Shown: piece after piece, positions 32,316-41,030 of the stretch | Layout of the letters: every line of letters begins with the position of its first letter | How positions within the stretch are numbered: position 1 is the first letter of the stretch | NCBI RefSeq assembly: GCF_007830265.1 | Contig: NZ_VLKE01000001.1 | Location: 2,542,001-2,606,000 of the forward strand | Source of the DNA: Micromonospora olivasterospora | Lineage (GTDB): Bacteria; Actinomycetota; Actinomycetes; Mycobacteriales; Micromonosporaceae | Reading direction: 5' to 3' | Length of the DNA stretch: 64,000 bases | Program-made: the position numbers and the translations under genes | The notes under the pieces: model-generated | Seen by the model: only the letters and a program-made list of their open reading frames with translations | Told to the model about the DNA's origin: nothing | Database searches by the model: none

Positions 32316-35300
32316 GTGCCTCCGTTCAGCGCCGCACCCCCCGGTGGCCCCTCGCCGTTCGTCGCGGACCTGCACATCCACTCGAAGTACTCGCGCGCGT
32401 GCAGTCGCGACCTGACCCTGCCGAACCTGGGCTGGTGGGCCCGGCGCAAGGGCATCGGCGTGCTCGGCACCGGCGACTTCACCCACCCCGCCTGGTACGA
32501 CCACCTGCGCCAGACGCTGCACCCGGCCGAGCCGGGCCTGTACCGGCTCAGCCCCGAGGCGGAGCGCGACATCGCCCGCCGGCTGCCGCCCCGGCTGGCG
32601 AGCGAGGCGGAGGCGGACCCGGTCCGGTTCATGCTCAGCGTCGAGATCTCCACCATCTACAAGCGGGACGACCGTACCCGCAAGGTGCACCACCTGGTCT
32701 ACCTGCCCGACCTGGACGCGGTGGAACGCTTCAACGCCGCCCTCGGCCGGATCGGCAACATCGCCTCCGACGGCCGACCCATCCTCGGCCTCGACTCCCG
32801 GGACCTGCTGGAGATCACCCTGGAGTCCAGCCCGGACGGCTACCTCGTGCCCGCGCACATCTGGACGCCGTGGTTCTCGGCGCTGGGCTCGAAGTCCGGC
32901 TTCGACGCGATCGCCGACTGCTACGCCGACCTCGCCGAGCACGTCTTCGCCGTGGAGACCGGGCTCTCCTCCGACCCCGAGATGAACTGGCGGGTCGGCA
33001 GCCTGGACCGCTACCAGCTCGTCTCCAACTCGGACGCCCACTCCCCGCCGGCGCTGGCCCGCGAGGCGACCATCTTCGCCACCGGCCGGGACTACTTCGC
33101 CATCCGCGAGGCGCTGCGCACCGGCGACGGGCTGGCCGGGACGATCGAGTTCTTCCCGGAGGAGGGGAAGTACCACGCTGACGGGCACCGCCTCTGCGGC
33201 GTCAACTGGTCCCCCGAGCGCACTCGCGCGGCCGGCGGGCGCTGCCCGGAGTGCGGCAAGCCGCTCACCGTCGGCGTGCTCAGCCGGGTGGAGGAGCTGG
33301 CCGACCGGCCCGAGGGGCACCGCCCCGCGCACGCCCGGGGGTCACCCACCTGGTGCCACTGGCCGAGATCCTCGGCGAGATCCACAAGGTGGGTCCCCGG
33401 TCGAAAAAGGTCGAGGGGAAGCTCAACGACCTGGTCGCGGCGCTCGGCCCCGAACTGGAGATCCTGACCCGCGCCCCGCTCGACGAGCTCGGCCGGGTCG
33501 GCGGGAAGCTGCTCGCCGAGGGCATCGGGCGGCTGCGGCGCGGCGACGTACGCCGCGTCCCCGGCTACGACGGCGAGTACGGGGTGATCACCCTGTTCGA
33601 CCCGGACGAGCTGGGCGGTACGGCGGCGGGGCCGCAGGCGGAGACGCTGTTCGACGTACCCGTGCCGGCGCAGCGGGCCCCGGAGCCGGCGGCGCGGGCC
33701 AAGGCCCGGCGCCCGGCGGCGGCGAAGGCCGAGCCGAAGCGCAAGGCCGCCCCGCCGCCCCCGCCGATCGCGCCGCAGCCGTCGCCGCACGAGCCGTTCG
33801 AGCCGATGCTCGCCGGGATGGAGGAGGTCGGCACCGGGCTGCTGGACCGGCTGGACGCCATGCAGCGGGTGGCCGCCTCCGCCCCGGGCGGGCCGCTGCT
33901 GATCGTCGCCGGCCCCGGCACCGGCAAGACCCGCACCCTGACGCACCGGATCGCGTACCTGTGCGCCGAGCTGAACGTCTTCCCCGAGCGCTGCCTGGCG
34001 ATCACCTTCACCCGGCGGGCCGCCGAGGAGCTGCGCCACCGCCTCGACGGGCTGCTCGGACCGGTGGCCGAGGACATCACCGTCGGCACGTTCCACTCGC
34101 TGGGGCTGACCATCCTGCGGGAGAACGCGGGGACGGCCGGGCTGCCGGACGACTTCCGGATCGCCGACGACGCGGACCGCGCGGCGGCCCGGGACGAGGC
34201 CGGCGACGATCAGGCCGGCTACACGGCGCTGCTGCGCAAGCGGGACCTCGTCGACCTCGACGAACTGCTCACCCTGCCGGTGGAGCTGCTGCGCGCCGAC
34301 CCGAAGCTGGTCGACCGGTACCGGGACCGGTGGCGGTGGATCTTCGTCGACGAGTACCAGGACGTCGACGCAATCCAGTACGAGCTGCTGCGGCTGCTCA
34401 GCCCCGCCGACGGCAACCTCTGCGCGATCGGCGACCCCGACCAGGCGATCTACTCGTTCCGCGGCGCGGACGTCGGCTACTTCCTGCGCTTCTCGCAGGA
34501 CTTCACCGACGCCCGGCTGGTGCGGCTGAACCGCAACTACCGCTCGTCGGCGCCGATCCTGGCCGCCGCCGTGCAGGCCATCGCGCCGTCGTCGCTGGTA
34601 CGGGGCCGCCGGCTCGACCCGGCCCGGCTCGACCCGGAGGCCCCGCTGGTCGGCCGGTACGCCGCGGCGACCGTCGCCGACGAGGCCGACTTCGTCGTAC
34701 ACACCGTCGACGAGCTGGTCGGCGGCCTGTCCCACCGGTCGCTGGATTCGGGGCGGATCGACGGCCGGTCGACGAACCTGTCGTTCTCCGACATCGCCGT
34801 GCTGTACCGGACGGACTCGCAGGCCGCCCCGATCGTGGACGCCCTGGCCCGGGCGAACGTCCCGGTGCAGAAGCGCTCGCACGACCGGCTGCGGGACCGG
34901 CCCGGGGTGGCCGCGATCGCCCGCGAGCTGCGGCACGCCGACGGCCTCGGCGGCGGGCTTCCCGCCCGGGTCCGGCTCGCCGGCCAGGTGGTGGCCGACC
35001 GGTTCGCCGCCCCCACGCTGGACGGCTCCGGCACCGTACGCCCCGAGGAGGTCCGGGCGGCCGTGGACCTGCTCACCCCGCTGGCCCGGCGCTGCGGCGA
35101 CGACCTGGGGCTGTTCCTGTCCCAGCTCGCCACCGGGGCGGAGGTGGACGCCCTCGACCCGCGCGCCGAGGCGGTCACCCTGCTCACCCTGCACGCCGCG
35201 AAGGGGCTGGAGTTCCCCGTGGTCTTCCTGGTCGGCTGCGAGGACGGCCTGCTCCCGCTGCGCTGGCCCGGCACCACCCCGGACGACGACGCGATCGCCG

Positions 35301-35503
35301 AGGAACGCCGGCTCTTCTTCGTCGGCCTCACCCGGGCGCAGGACCGCCTCTACGTCAGCCACGCCGCCCGGCGCAGCCGGCACGGCACCGAGCGCGACTG
35401 CCGCCCGTCCCCCTTCCTGGACGTGATCGACCCGGGCCTGTTCGAGCGCCTCGGCGATACGGAACCCCGCCGCCCCAAGGACCGCCAACTCCGCCTGCTG
35501 TGA
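32316..35503 (+). CDS. PHP-domain/UvrD-type helicase fusion, one-base frameshift
   Basis: About 1062 residues once one G is added to GGGGG at 33337-33341. Part one (to about residue 340) is a PHP-type phosphoesterase (VADLHIHSKYSRACS, GTGDFTHP, VSNSDAHS) with a zinc-ribbon-like CPECGKPL. After VTHLVPLAEILGEIHKVG and a helix-hairpin-helix-like stretch comes a UvrD/Rep helicase: P-loop AGPGTGKTRTLTHRIAYL, TFTRRAAEELR, the DEYQDVD Walker B, GDPDQAIYSFRGAD, LNRNYRSS and LHAAKGLEFPVVF. The fusion suggests a repair enzyme coupling nuclease or phosphatase and helicase. GTG 32316 is preferred (GGCAGGA upstream); ATG 32247 is the alternative. Confidence 0.87.
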
Positions 35504-35517
35504 CAGGACGCGGGGCG

Positions 35518-35553
35518 GCGGTAGCCGCGCGCGATGCGGTAGCCGCGCGCGAT
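35518..35553. repeat. 18-bp perfect tandem duplication
   Basis: GCGGTAGCCGCGCGCGAT occurs twice back to back, directly left of the IS110 element. It may be an old insertion scar or simple slippage. Confidence 0.6.
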
Positions 35554-35597
35554 CTGACCGGTAAATGACCTGTACCACGACGGGTTTTGGGGGCGGT

Positions 35598-35625
35598 GGG
35601 CTGGCCCGGTGTTGATGGCCAGCCC
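35598..35625 (-). terminator. hairpin downstream of the IS110 transposase
   Basis: GGGCTGGCC and GGCCAGCCC (9 bp, perfect) with a 10-base loop, 22 bases past the transposase stop. A transcription end or part of the element's structured end. Confidence 0.5.
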
Positions 35626-35646
35626 GGGCGGGGTGGGGGTGTGGGG

Positions 35647-36969
35647 TCAGGTTGTCGGTTGCAGGGTGACGGTGTGGCCGAGGGCTTCGAGTTGCCGGAC
35701 CAGGCTGTTGATCTTCCGGGTGGTGTTGATACGGCGTTCGTGGAAGTCGGCGCCGAGATCGTGGTAACGGGCGGTTGGGTCGTTGAGCAGGTGCCAGATG
35801 ATCACGAGGATGGAGCGGGCGACGGCGACCTTGGCCTTGCCTCTGCCTCGACGTGTGACCAGACGCCGGTAGCGTTCGGACAGGAACGTTCCCTTGCCGC
35901 GGGCGACGGTGGCTGCGGCCATACCGAGGGCGCCTTTGAGGTACGGATTGCCTTTGCCTGTCTTGCCCGCGGTGAGGCTGGTACCGGACTGGATGGTGCG
36001 CGGACACAGCTTCGCCCAGGACACCAGGTGCGCCGCGGTGGGGAACCGTGTCATGTCCAGACCGATCTCGGCGATGATCAGTTGCGCGGACTCGGTGCTG
36101 ATGCCCGGGATCTCGGCCAGGCGCCGCCGGGCGTCTGGCGCCGGGGTGTCGCCGTCGCCGCCGCCCGGCTGGGACGGTGGGTCGATGTCGTCGAGTATCT
36201 GCCCGATCCGTGTGGTGAGTTTCGCGATCTCGGTGTCGAGGCGGTCGATCTGGTCGAGCAGGATCCGGGCCAACTCGCCGTGATGGTCGTCGAAGCGGCC
36301 GGTGAGTGCCTCGATGAGGGCGTTGCGTTTGCGGCGCAGCGCTCCGTGGGCCAGCGAGGCGAGGGTCGCCGGATCACGTTGACCGGCGATCAACGCCTCA
36401 ACCATGTCCCGCGTCGACACCGTCCGCAGGGTGGAGGCCACCGACGACACCTTGATCAGGGCGTCTTCAAGCAGTTTCTCCAACCTCGACCAGTAGCGGG
36501 TCCGGTCCCGGACCAGATCCACCCGCATCCGGGTGTAGTCACGCAACACCCGCACCGGAGCCGCAGGCACGAACGAGGGCCGCAACAGGCCCTTCTCGGT
36601 GAGCTTGGCCAACCACACCGCGTCCAGCTTGTCGGTCTTCGGCCGCCCGGGCACGTTCTTGACGTCACGGGCGTTGACCAACTGCACGTCCAACCCGGCT
36701 GCCTCGAACAGGTAGAACCAGATCCGCCAGTAGTCCGACGTGCTTTCCACGGTGACCTTCTCCACCCCCGCCGCCACCAGATCGGCGGCAAGGTCACTGA
36801 CCGCGTTCGTGGTCGCCGTCACCTGCCACACCCGGCTCACCCGCCGCCCACCCGCGGCGGGTAGCCGGGTACACACCATCCCCGACTCCTTGGCCACATC
36901 GACCGCACACACCCGCTCCCAGACCTTCTCGCTGTCAGCGTCCGGGATCTCTTCGGGTAACCCGCGCAT
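35647..36969 (-). CDS. IS110-family transposase
   Basis: 440 residues, intact. The N-terminal DEDD RuvC-like domain shows ERVCAVDVAKE, VTVESTSDYWR and KTDKLDAVWLAKL; the C-terminal transposase domain has LAEIPGISTESAQLIIAEIG (helix-hairpin-helix) and the serine region TIQSGTSLTAGKTGKGNPYLKGAL. IS110 recombinases use a structured bridge RNA from the element's own non-coding end. Codon use is a little less GC-extreme than the neighbours. It sits between the helicase fusion and the prepilin peptidase and interrupts no visible gene. Confidence 0.95.
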   Translation of the reverse strand: MRGLPEEIPDADSEKVWERVCAVDVAKESGMVCTRLPAAGGRRVSRVWQVTATTNAVSDLAADLVAAGVEKVTVESTSDYWRIWFYLFEAAGLDVQLVNARDVKNVPGRPKTDKLDAVWLAKLTEKGLLRPSFVPAAPVRVLRDYTRMRVDLVRDRTRYWSRLEKLLEDALIKVSSVASTLRTVSTRDMVEALIAGQRDPATLASLAHGALRRKRNALIEALTGRFDDHHGELARILLDQIDRLDTEIAKLTTRIGQILDDIDPPSQPGGGDGDTPAPDARRRLAEIPGISTESAQLIIAEIGLDMTRFPTAAHLVSWAKLCPRTIQSGTSLTAGKTGKGNPYLKGALGMAAATVARGKGTFLSERYRRLVTRRGRGKAKVAVARSILVIIWHLLNDPTARYHDLGADFHERRINTTRKINSLVRQLEALGHTVTLQPTT

Positions 36970-37050
36970 CCGCCCGCGTCCCTCCTCACCGTGATCGACC
37001 AGTGGGTAGGTCGCCCGGGGGCCTCGGTCGGGAACCGAAAATCTGACCGG

Positions 37051-37268
37051 CGTGCTCGAAGCAACAGTGCGTGACCCACAAGAGTCCGGGCCCCGGCGCC
37101 AGACTTGCAGACGGCCTCAACTAGACCAAGATCGATCGGCGTCGGCGGGCGACCTGTCCACCATTTTCACGCCTGCGAGGCGTCCCGAAAAGACCGGGTG
37201 ACTTGCAGTTACCGCCCCGACACATCCGCACGAATGGGACAAGACGAGGGCCGAAAGTGCAAGATCGC
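37051..37268. other. non-coding region right of the IS110 element
   Basis: No gene. The octamer ACTTGCAG occurs twice (near 37103 and 37200). The stretch 37100-37260 is less GC-rich than the flanks. It may be original host spacer or the outer part of the IS end; no promoter is clear. Confidence 0.4.
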
Positions 37269-37329
37269 GGGGCGGGGGGTGGGGGGCGGGGGGCGCGGGC
37301 GGGGCGGGGGGGTGGGGTGGGGGGTGGGG
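37269..37329 (+). repeat. 61-base guanine-run tract
   Basis: Ten runs of three to seven G separated only by C, T or CGC cover 37269-37329 and stop at the last codon of the minus-strand peptidase gene. On the plus strand it can form G-quadruplexes. It lies immediately 3' of that gene, so its transcript would be C-rich. Confidence 0.8.
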
Positions 37330-38010
37330 TCAGGCGAGCAGGGCGGCCAGCCAGGCGCCTGCCAGGAGGGCCGGCCCGAGGGGCAGGAGGGTGTCTCGGC
37401 GGACCCGGCGGGCGGCCAGCAGGGCGAGCACGGCGAGCCCGTGCAGGACGTGCGGCAGGGCCAGCCCGGCCAGCAGGGTCGGCCAGCCCAGCCAGCCGAG
37501 CGGCAGCCCCAGCACGGCGGCGAGCTTCACGTCGCCGAACCCGAGCCGCGAGCCCGGCAGCAGCGCCAGCAGCGAATACCCGGCGAACGACAGCGCCGCC
37601 CCGGCCAGCGGCGCGAGGAGCCGGTCCGGCCGGCCGGCGATGCCCGCCGCCGCTCCCAGGCCGACCACGGCGGCCAGCGCGGCGGCGCCGACCAGCCGGT
37701 CCGGCAGCCGCAGGCAGGCCAGGTCGACCACGGCGAGCACCAGCCCGATCGCGGCCACCGCCAGGAACGCCGGCAGCGCCGGGCCGGCGCCCGGCGCGAC
37801 GCCGAGGCCCGCGAAGACGACGGCCCCGGCCACCGCCGTCACCCGGGCCGCCGGCAGGTGCCGGTCGCCGGGGGTGAACCGCCGGGCCAGCCACGGTACG
37901 GCGGCGCCGGCCGCCCCGCCGAGCGCCCCGACCGCGGGCAACCACGGGTGCGCGGCAAGGTCGGCCAACGGGCCGGCCGACGCGACGAGGATCAGCGGGC
38001 CGGCGGGCAC
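37330..38010 (-). CDS. A24-family prepilin peptidase
   Basis: 226-residue membrane aspartyl protease, about seven membrane segments. The two catalytic aspartates are in VLAVVDLACLRLPDRLVG and SRLGFGDVKLAAVLGLPLGWLG (the GxGD motif). It lacks the N-terminal cysteine-rich methylase domain of TadV/PilD-type bifunctional enzymes, as is usual for actinobacterial Tad/Flp pilus peptidases. No pilin genes are nearby. GTG 38010. Confidence 0.85.
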   Translation of the reverse strand: MPAGPLILVASAGPLADLAAHPWLPAVGALGGAAGAAVPWLARRFTPGDRHLPAARVTAVAGAVVFAGLGVAPGAGPALPAFLAVAAIGLVLAVVDLACLRLPDRLVGAAALAAVVGLGAAAGIAGRPDRLLAPLAGAALSFAGYSLLALLPGSRLGFGDVKLAAVLGLPLGWLGWPTLLAGLALPHVLHGLAVLALLAARRVRRDTLLPLGPALLAGAWLAALLA

Positions 38011-38020
38011 CGGCCGGACG

Positions 38021-39036
38021 TTACCGGCGGGTCTCCCCGGCCGCCGCCCCGGTTGGCCGTCCGGGGCGTTCGGTGCTGACCACCAGCGCCACCCCGGTGA
38101 CGATGACCGCCCCGCCGAGCAGCACCTGGGCCGTGACCGGCTCGGCGGCCAGCAGCGCGCCGAGCGCCACCGCGACCGCCGGGTTCACGTACGCGTACGT
38201 GGCGACCAGGGAGATCGGCGCGTGGTGCAGCAGCCAGACGTACGCGGTGAAGGCGATCAGCGAGCCGGCGACCATCAGGTACGCCAGGGCCAGCCAGGAC
38301 CGGCCGGTGACCGCCGCCGGGTCGAAGTTCCGCAGCTCGCCCCGGCAGGCGGCGAGCACGGTCAGCGCCGCGGCCCCGGCGATCATCTCGTACACCGTGG
38401 CGACGAAGGGGTCGGCGGGCATCCGCAGGCGCCCGGAGAGGAGCGACCCGACCGACCAGCAGGCGGCCCCGCGACCACGGTCAGCGCCCCCACCAGGGGC
38501 ACGGCCGCCGACCCGCCGGGGGGCAGCACCAGCAGGACCAGGCCGAGGAAGCCGACGCTCACGCCGGCGAACGTCCAGAACCGGGGCCGGTCCCCGGTGG
38601 CCGCCCGGAGCAGGACGACCAGCAGGGGAACGATGGCGACGAGCAGCGCGGCGACGCCGGAGGGCACCGCCGTCCCGGGCGGGCCGGACTCGGCGAGCAC
38701 CACCAGTCCGTTGCCGCCGGCCAGCAGCAGCACCCCGACCAGCGCGGCCGAGGCGAGCTGACGCCGGTCGACGCGCAGCGCGCCAGGCCCCCGGCGTACC
38801 CGCAGGACGAGCCCGAGCACGGCGGCGGCCGCGGCGAACCGGAGGCCGGCCGAGGCGAGCGCGGGCAGCGACTCCACCGCGACCTGGATGGCCAGGTAGG
38901 TCGAGCCCCACAGGACGTACACGACAGCCAGCGCCGTCCAGATCAGCGCTGGCCGGGCCGACGGTCGCCCGGCCGGAGGGGCGGGTGGGCCGGACGGGTC
39001 AGCGGGCGAGATCACGGACGGGAAAGATGAGCTCAT
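38021..39036 (-). CDS. EamA (DMT) family transporter, one-base frameshift
   Basis: Ten-helix drug/metabolite exporter with two EamA repeats. Repeat one has ALIWTALAVVYVLWGSTYLAIQ and SGVAALLVAIVPLLVVLL; repeat two has LALAYLMVAGSLIAFTAYVWLL and TYAYVNPAVAVALGALLAAEP, the family's most conserved block. The frame breaks in CCCC at 38467-38470. One more base joins ALTVVAG to AACWSVGSLLSG, giving about 338 residues. Substrate unknown. It ends 11 bases before the peptidase GTG and may be co-transcribed with it. Confidence 0.88.
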
Positions 39037-39116
39037 CGGTGGACCACGCTACGGTGACCTGGGCGTCGGCGTCCCACATCGGTGGCCGGCCTCACCACCT
39101 GGGCAGGAGGCGGCGC

Positions 39117-39938
39117 ATGTCGAACTACGGACCACCGGGCTCGGGCCCCGGGCCGTGGCCGGGACGACGGCCCGAAGAGGGGTACGGCCACCCGACCCCA
39201 CCCTGGCCGGGACAGCGACCGGACGACGGGTACGCCCAACCGAACGCGCCCCGGCCGGAACAGCGGCCCCACGAGGGATACCGCGACCCGGGCCCGCCCT
39301 GGCCCGGCGACCGGGGGGCGCCGCAGCGGGCGTACCCGCCCCGCCAGCCCGCGCACGACCCGGGGCACACCGAGGCGTACCCGCCGTACTCCGGCGCCCG
39401 GTACGCCGACGACCCGTACGGCGCCGCGCCGCACCAGCGGTTCGCGGCCGGGCAGCCGTATCCCGAGGAGCCGGTGCCGGAGCGCCCGCGCGGCCGGGGC
39501 CCGCTGATCGCCGTGCTGGCCACCCTGGCGGTGCTGCTGGCCGGCGGGTCGGTGGCGTGGTATCTGCTCGGCCGGGACGACACGTCCCCGGCGGCGGGCC
39601 CGGCCCTGCCGGGCACCGACGCCGTGCCGGAGGACACCGAGGACGCCTCCACGGCCGCCACGCCGACCGCCGCCGCGCCCGAGTCGTCGGCTGACCCCCG
39701 GTTCGCCAAGGTCGGGCAGTGCGTCCGCAACGACGGGCCCGCGGGCGGCAAGCCCAAGCTGCTCATCGCCCCGTGCGCGCCGAAGACGTACGAGGTGCTG
39801 CGCCGCTTCGACGGCCAGACCAGCGGCGAGAAGGACGCCGAGGCGAAGTGTGCCAAGGTGGAGGGCTACACCAACTGGTACTTCTTCGACAGCCAACTGG
39901 ACACCCTCGACTTCGTGCTCTGCCTCAAGCTCCGCTGA
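39117..39938 (+). CDS. LppU/SCO3897-like membrane protein, first paralogue
   Basis: 273 residues. An N-terminal half of about 125 residues is rich in Pro, Gly, Tyr and Arg, with repeated units around WPGQRP and GYG/GYA. One membrane segment follows (LIAVLATLAVLLAGGSVAWYLL), an Ala/Thr/Ser-rich linker, and an outer domain of about 75 residues with four cysteines (KVGQCVRND, LIAPCAPKTYEVL, EAKCAKVEGYTNWYFF, FVLCLKLR) that form the LppU-like fold. The role in the envelope is unknown. ATG 39117 follows GCAGGAGG. Confidence 0.8.
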   Translation: MSNYGPPGSGPGPWPGRRPEEGYGHPTPPWPGQRPDDGYAQPNAPRPEQRPHEGYRDPGPPWPGDRGAPQRAYPPRQPAHDPGHTEAYPPYSGARYADDPYGAAPHQRFAAGQPYPEEPVPERPRGRGPLIAVLATLAVLLAGGSVAWYLLGRDDTSPAAGPALPGTDAVPEDTEDASTAATPTAAAPESSADPRFAKVGQCVRNDGPAGGKPKLLIAPCAPKTYEVLRRFDGQTSGEKDAEAKCAKVEGYTNWYFFDSQLDTLDFVLCLKLR

Positions 39939-39975
39939 CCGACCGCTCGTCGATCGCCACACCCCTGGGAAAGAG

Positions 39976-40859
39976 ATGTCTTCATACGGACCACCCGGCT
40001 CCGGCTCGCCCGACGACCCGTACGCCCGGCCGCCAGGCGGTGCCGGCGACGGCCCGGTCGATCCGACCCTGCCGCAATGGGGCCCACCGCCTGCCGGCGG
40101 CGCCGAGCCCCGACCGCCCCGCTGTGGAACCAGCCGCCCGGTGGCGCGTACCCGCCGCCCCCGCCGCCCGCCGGTAACCAGCCGCCGGCCCCCGGTTACC
40201 CGCCGCCCCCGCCGGGCGGCGGCCGGCCCGGCGGCTACCCGGCCCCGACGAGCAGTCAGCCGGGCGGGTACCCGCCGCCCGGGACGTACCCGCCCGCCGG
40301 CCCCGCGGGCACCGCTCCCGGCGGTGCCGTGCCGCCTCCCGGGCAGCCCGCGCCGGCCGGGCCGTGGGGTCCGCCGCCGCCACCCGGGTACGGGCCCGGG
40401 CCGGTCGCCCCGCCCGCCAAGAGGAACGGCCGGCGGGTCGGTCTGATCATCGCCCTGGTGGTCCTGCTGCTGCTCTGCCCCTGCCTCGGCCTGGCCGGCT
40501 GGGGGATCTACCGGGCGGCCGACGTGGCCGACAGTTCGGCGCCGCCGGCGAGCACCTCCCCGGTCCCGGTCGAGCCGAGCGACGAGCCGACGGCGGCCCC
40601 GACCACGGCAAAGCCGAGCCCGAGCGAGGACGACGACGACTTCGCCAAGGGCGACTGCGTGGTCAACGACGGCACGGACGACGACGCGGAGTTGCGCAAG
40701 GTGCCGTGCGGGCCGGGCACGTACGAGATCCTGCTGCGCATCCCGGCGACCTCGGACGGCGACCGCTGCGAGACGCTGGCACCCAAGTCGACCGCCAACT
40801 ACGTGCACGACAACTCGGTCGACTTCCTGGACTACGTGCTCTGCCTCAAGAAGCGCTGA
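39976..40859 (+). CDS. LppU/SCO3897-like membrane protein, second paralogue, one-base frameshift
   Basis: Same layout as the preceding gene and starting with the same SSYGPPGSG block. The Pro/Gly-rich N-terminus is broken at CCCC 40127-40130; one extra C joins the first 50 residues to WNQPPGGAYPPPPPP and yields about 294 residues. Then come a membrane segment (VGLIIALVVLLLLCPCLGLAG), an acidic linker and the outer domain with four cysteines (KGDCVVND, VPCGPGTYEILLR, GDRCETL, YVLCLKKR). A duplication of the upstream gene 37 bases away. A 20-bp inverted repeat follows the stop. Confidence 0.82.
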
Positions 40860-40873
40860 CAGTTCCGGATAGC

Positions 40874-40919
40874 CGAAACTAGGGCTGTCTAGCATCCACG
40901 CTAGACAGCCCTAGTTTCG
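40874..40919. terminator. 20-bp perfect inverted repeat containing GTCTAGC-N6-GCTAGAC
   Basis: Left arm CGAAACTAGGGCTGTCTAGC, loop ATCCAC, and the exact complement to 40919, 14 bases past the stop of the second LppU gene. It works as a terminator by shape, but its core recurs at 40991-41010, so it may also be a regulator-binding site. Confidence 0.65.
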
Positions 40920-40990
40920 CCTCGACGGCCCGACGCTCCGGCGGCTGGACGGCCGCCGCCGGCGACACGCCGGTAGCCCCGTCTACGGAT

Positions 40991-41010
40991 GTCTAGCCTG
41001 GCAGCTAGAC
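40991..41010. promoter_or_regulatory. operator-like palindrome GTCTAGC-N6-GCTAGAC
   Basis: 7-bp arms around CTGGCA, ending 5 bases before a -10-like GATACT at 41016-41021, which itself is 9 bases from the GTG of the AAA ATPase gene. The same core and spacer length occurs at 40887-40906. The position over the -35/spacer region fits a repressor operator. Confidence 0.5.
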
Positions 41011-41030
41011 GGCCCGATACTGTGCGATTC

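Larger units (their letters stand above)
35554..37050 (-). mobile_element. IS110-family insertion sequence (ends approximate)
   Basis: Contains one intact IS110 transposase gene. ATCTGACCGG is present at 35552-35561 and again at 37041-37050, both including a CT dinucleotide like the core used by characterised IS110 elements. If these mark the ends, the element is about 1.5 kb. The match is short and the true right end could lie further out, up to about 37.25 kb. Only one copy is in the window. Confidence 0.6.

Noticed and set aside
40989..41030. Upstream ATG start of the AAA ATPase
   Set aside because: It overlaps the palindromic operator and lies upstream of the -10 element. The GTG at 41031 gives the family N-terminus.
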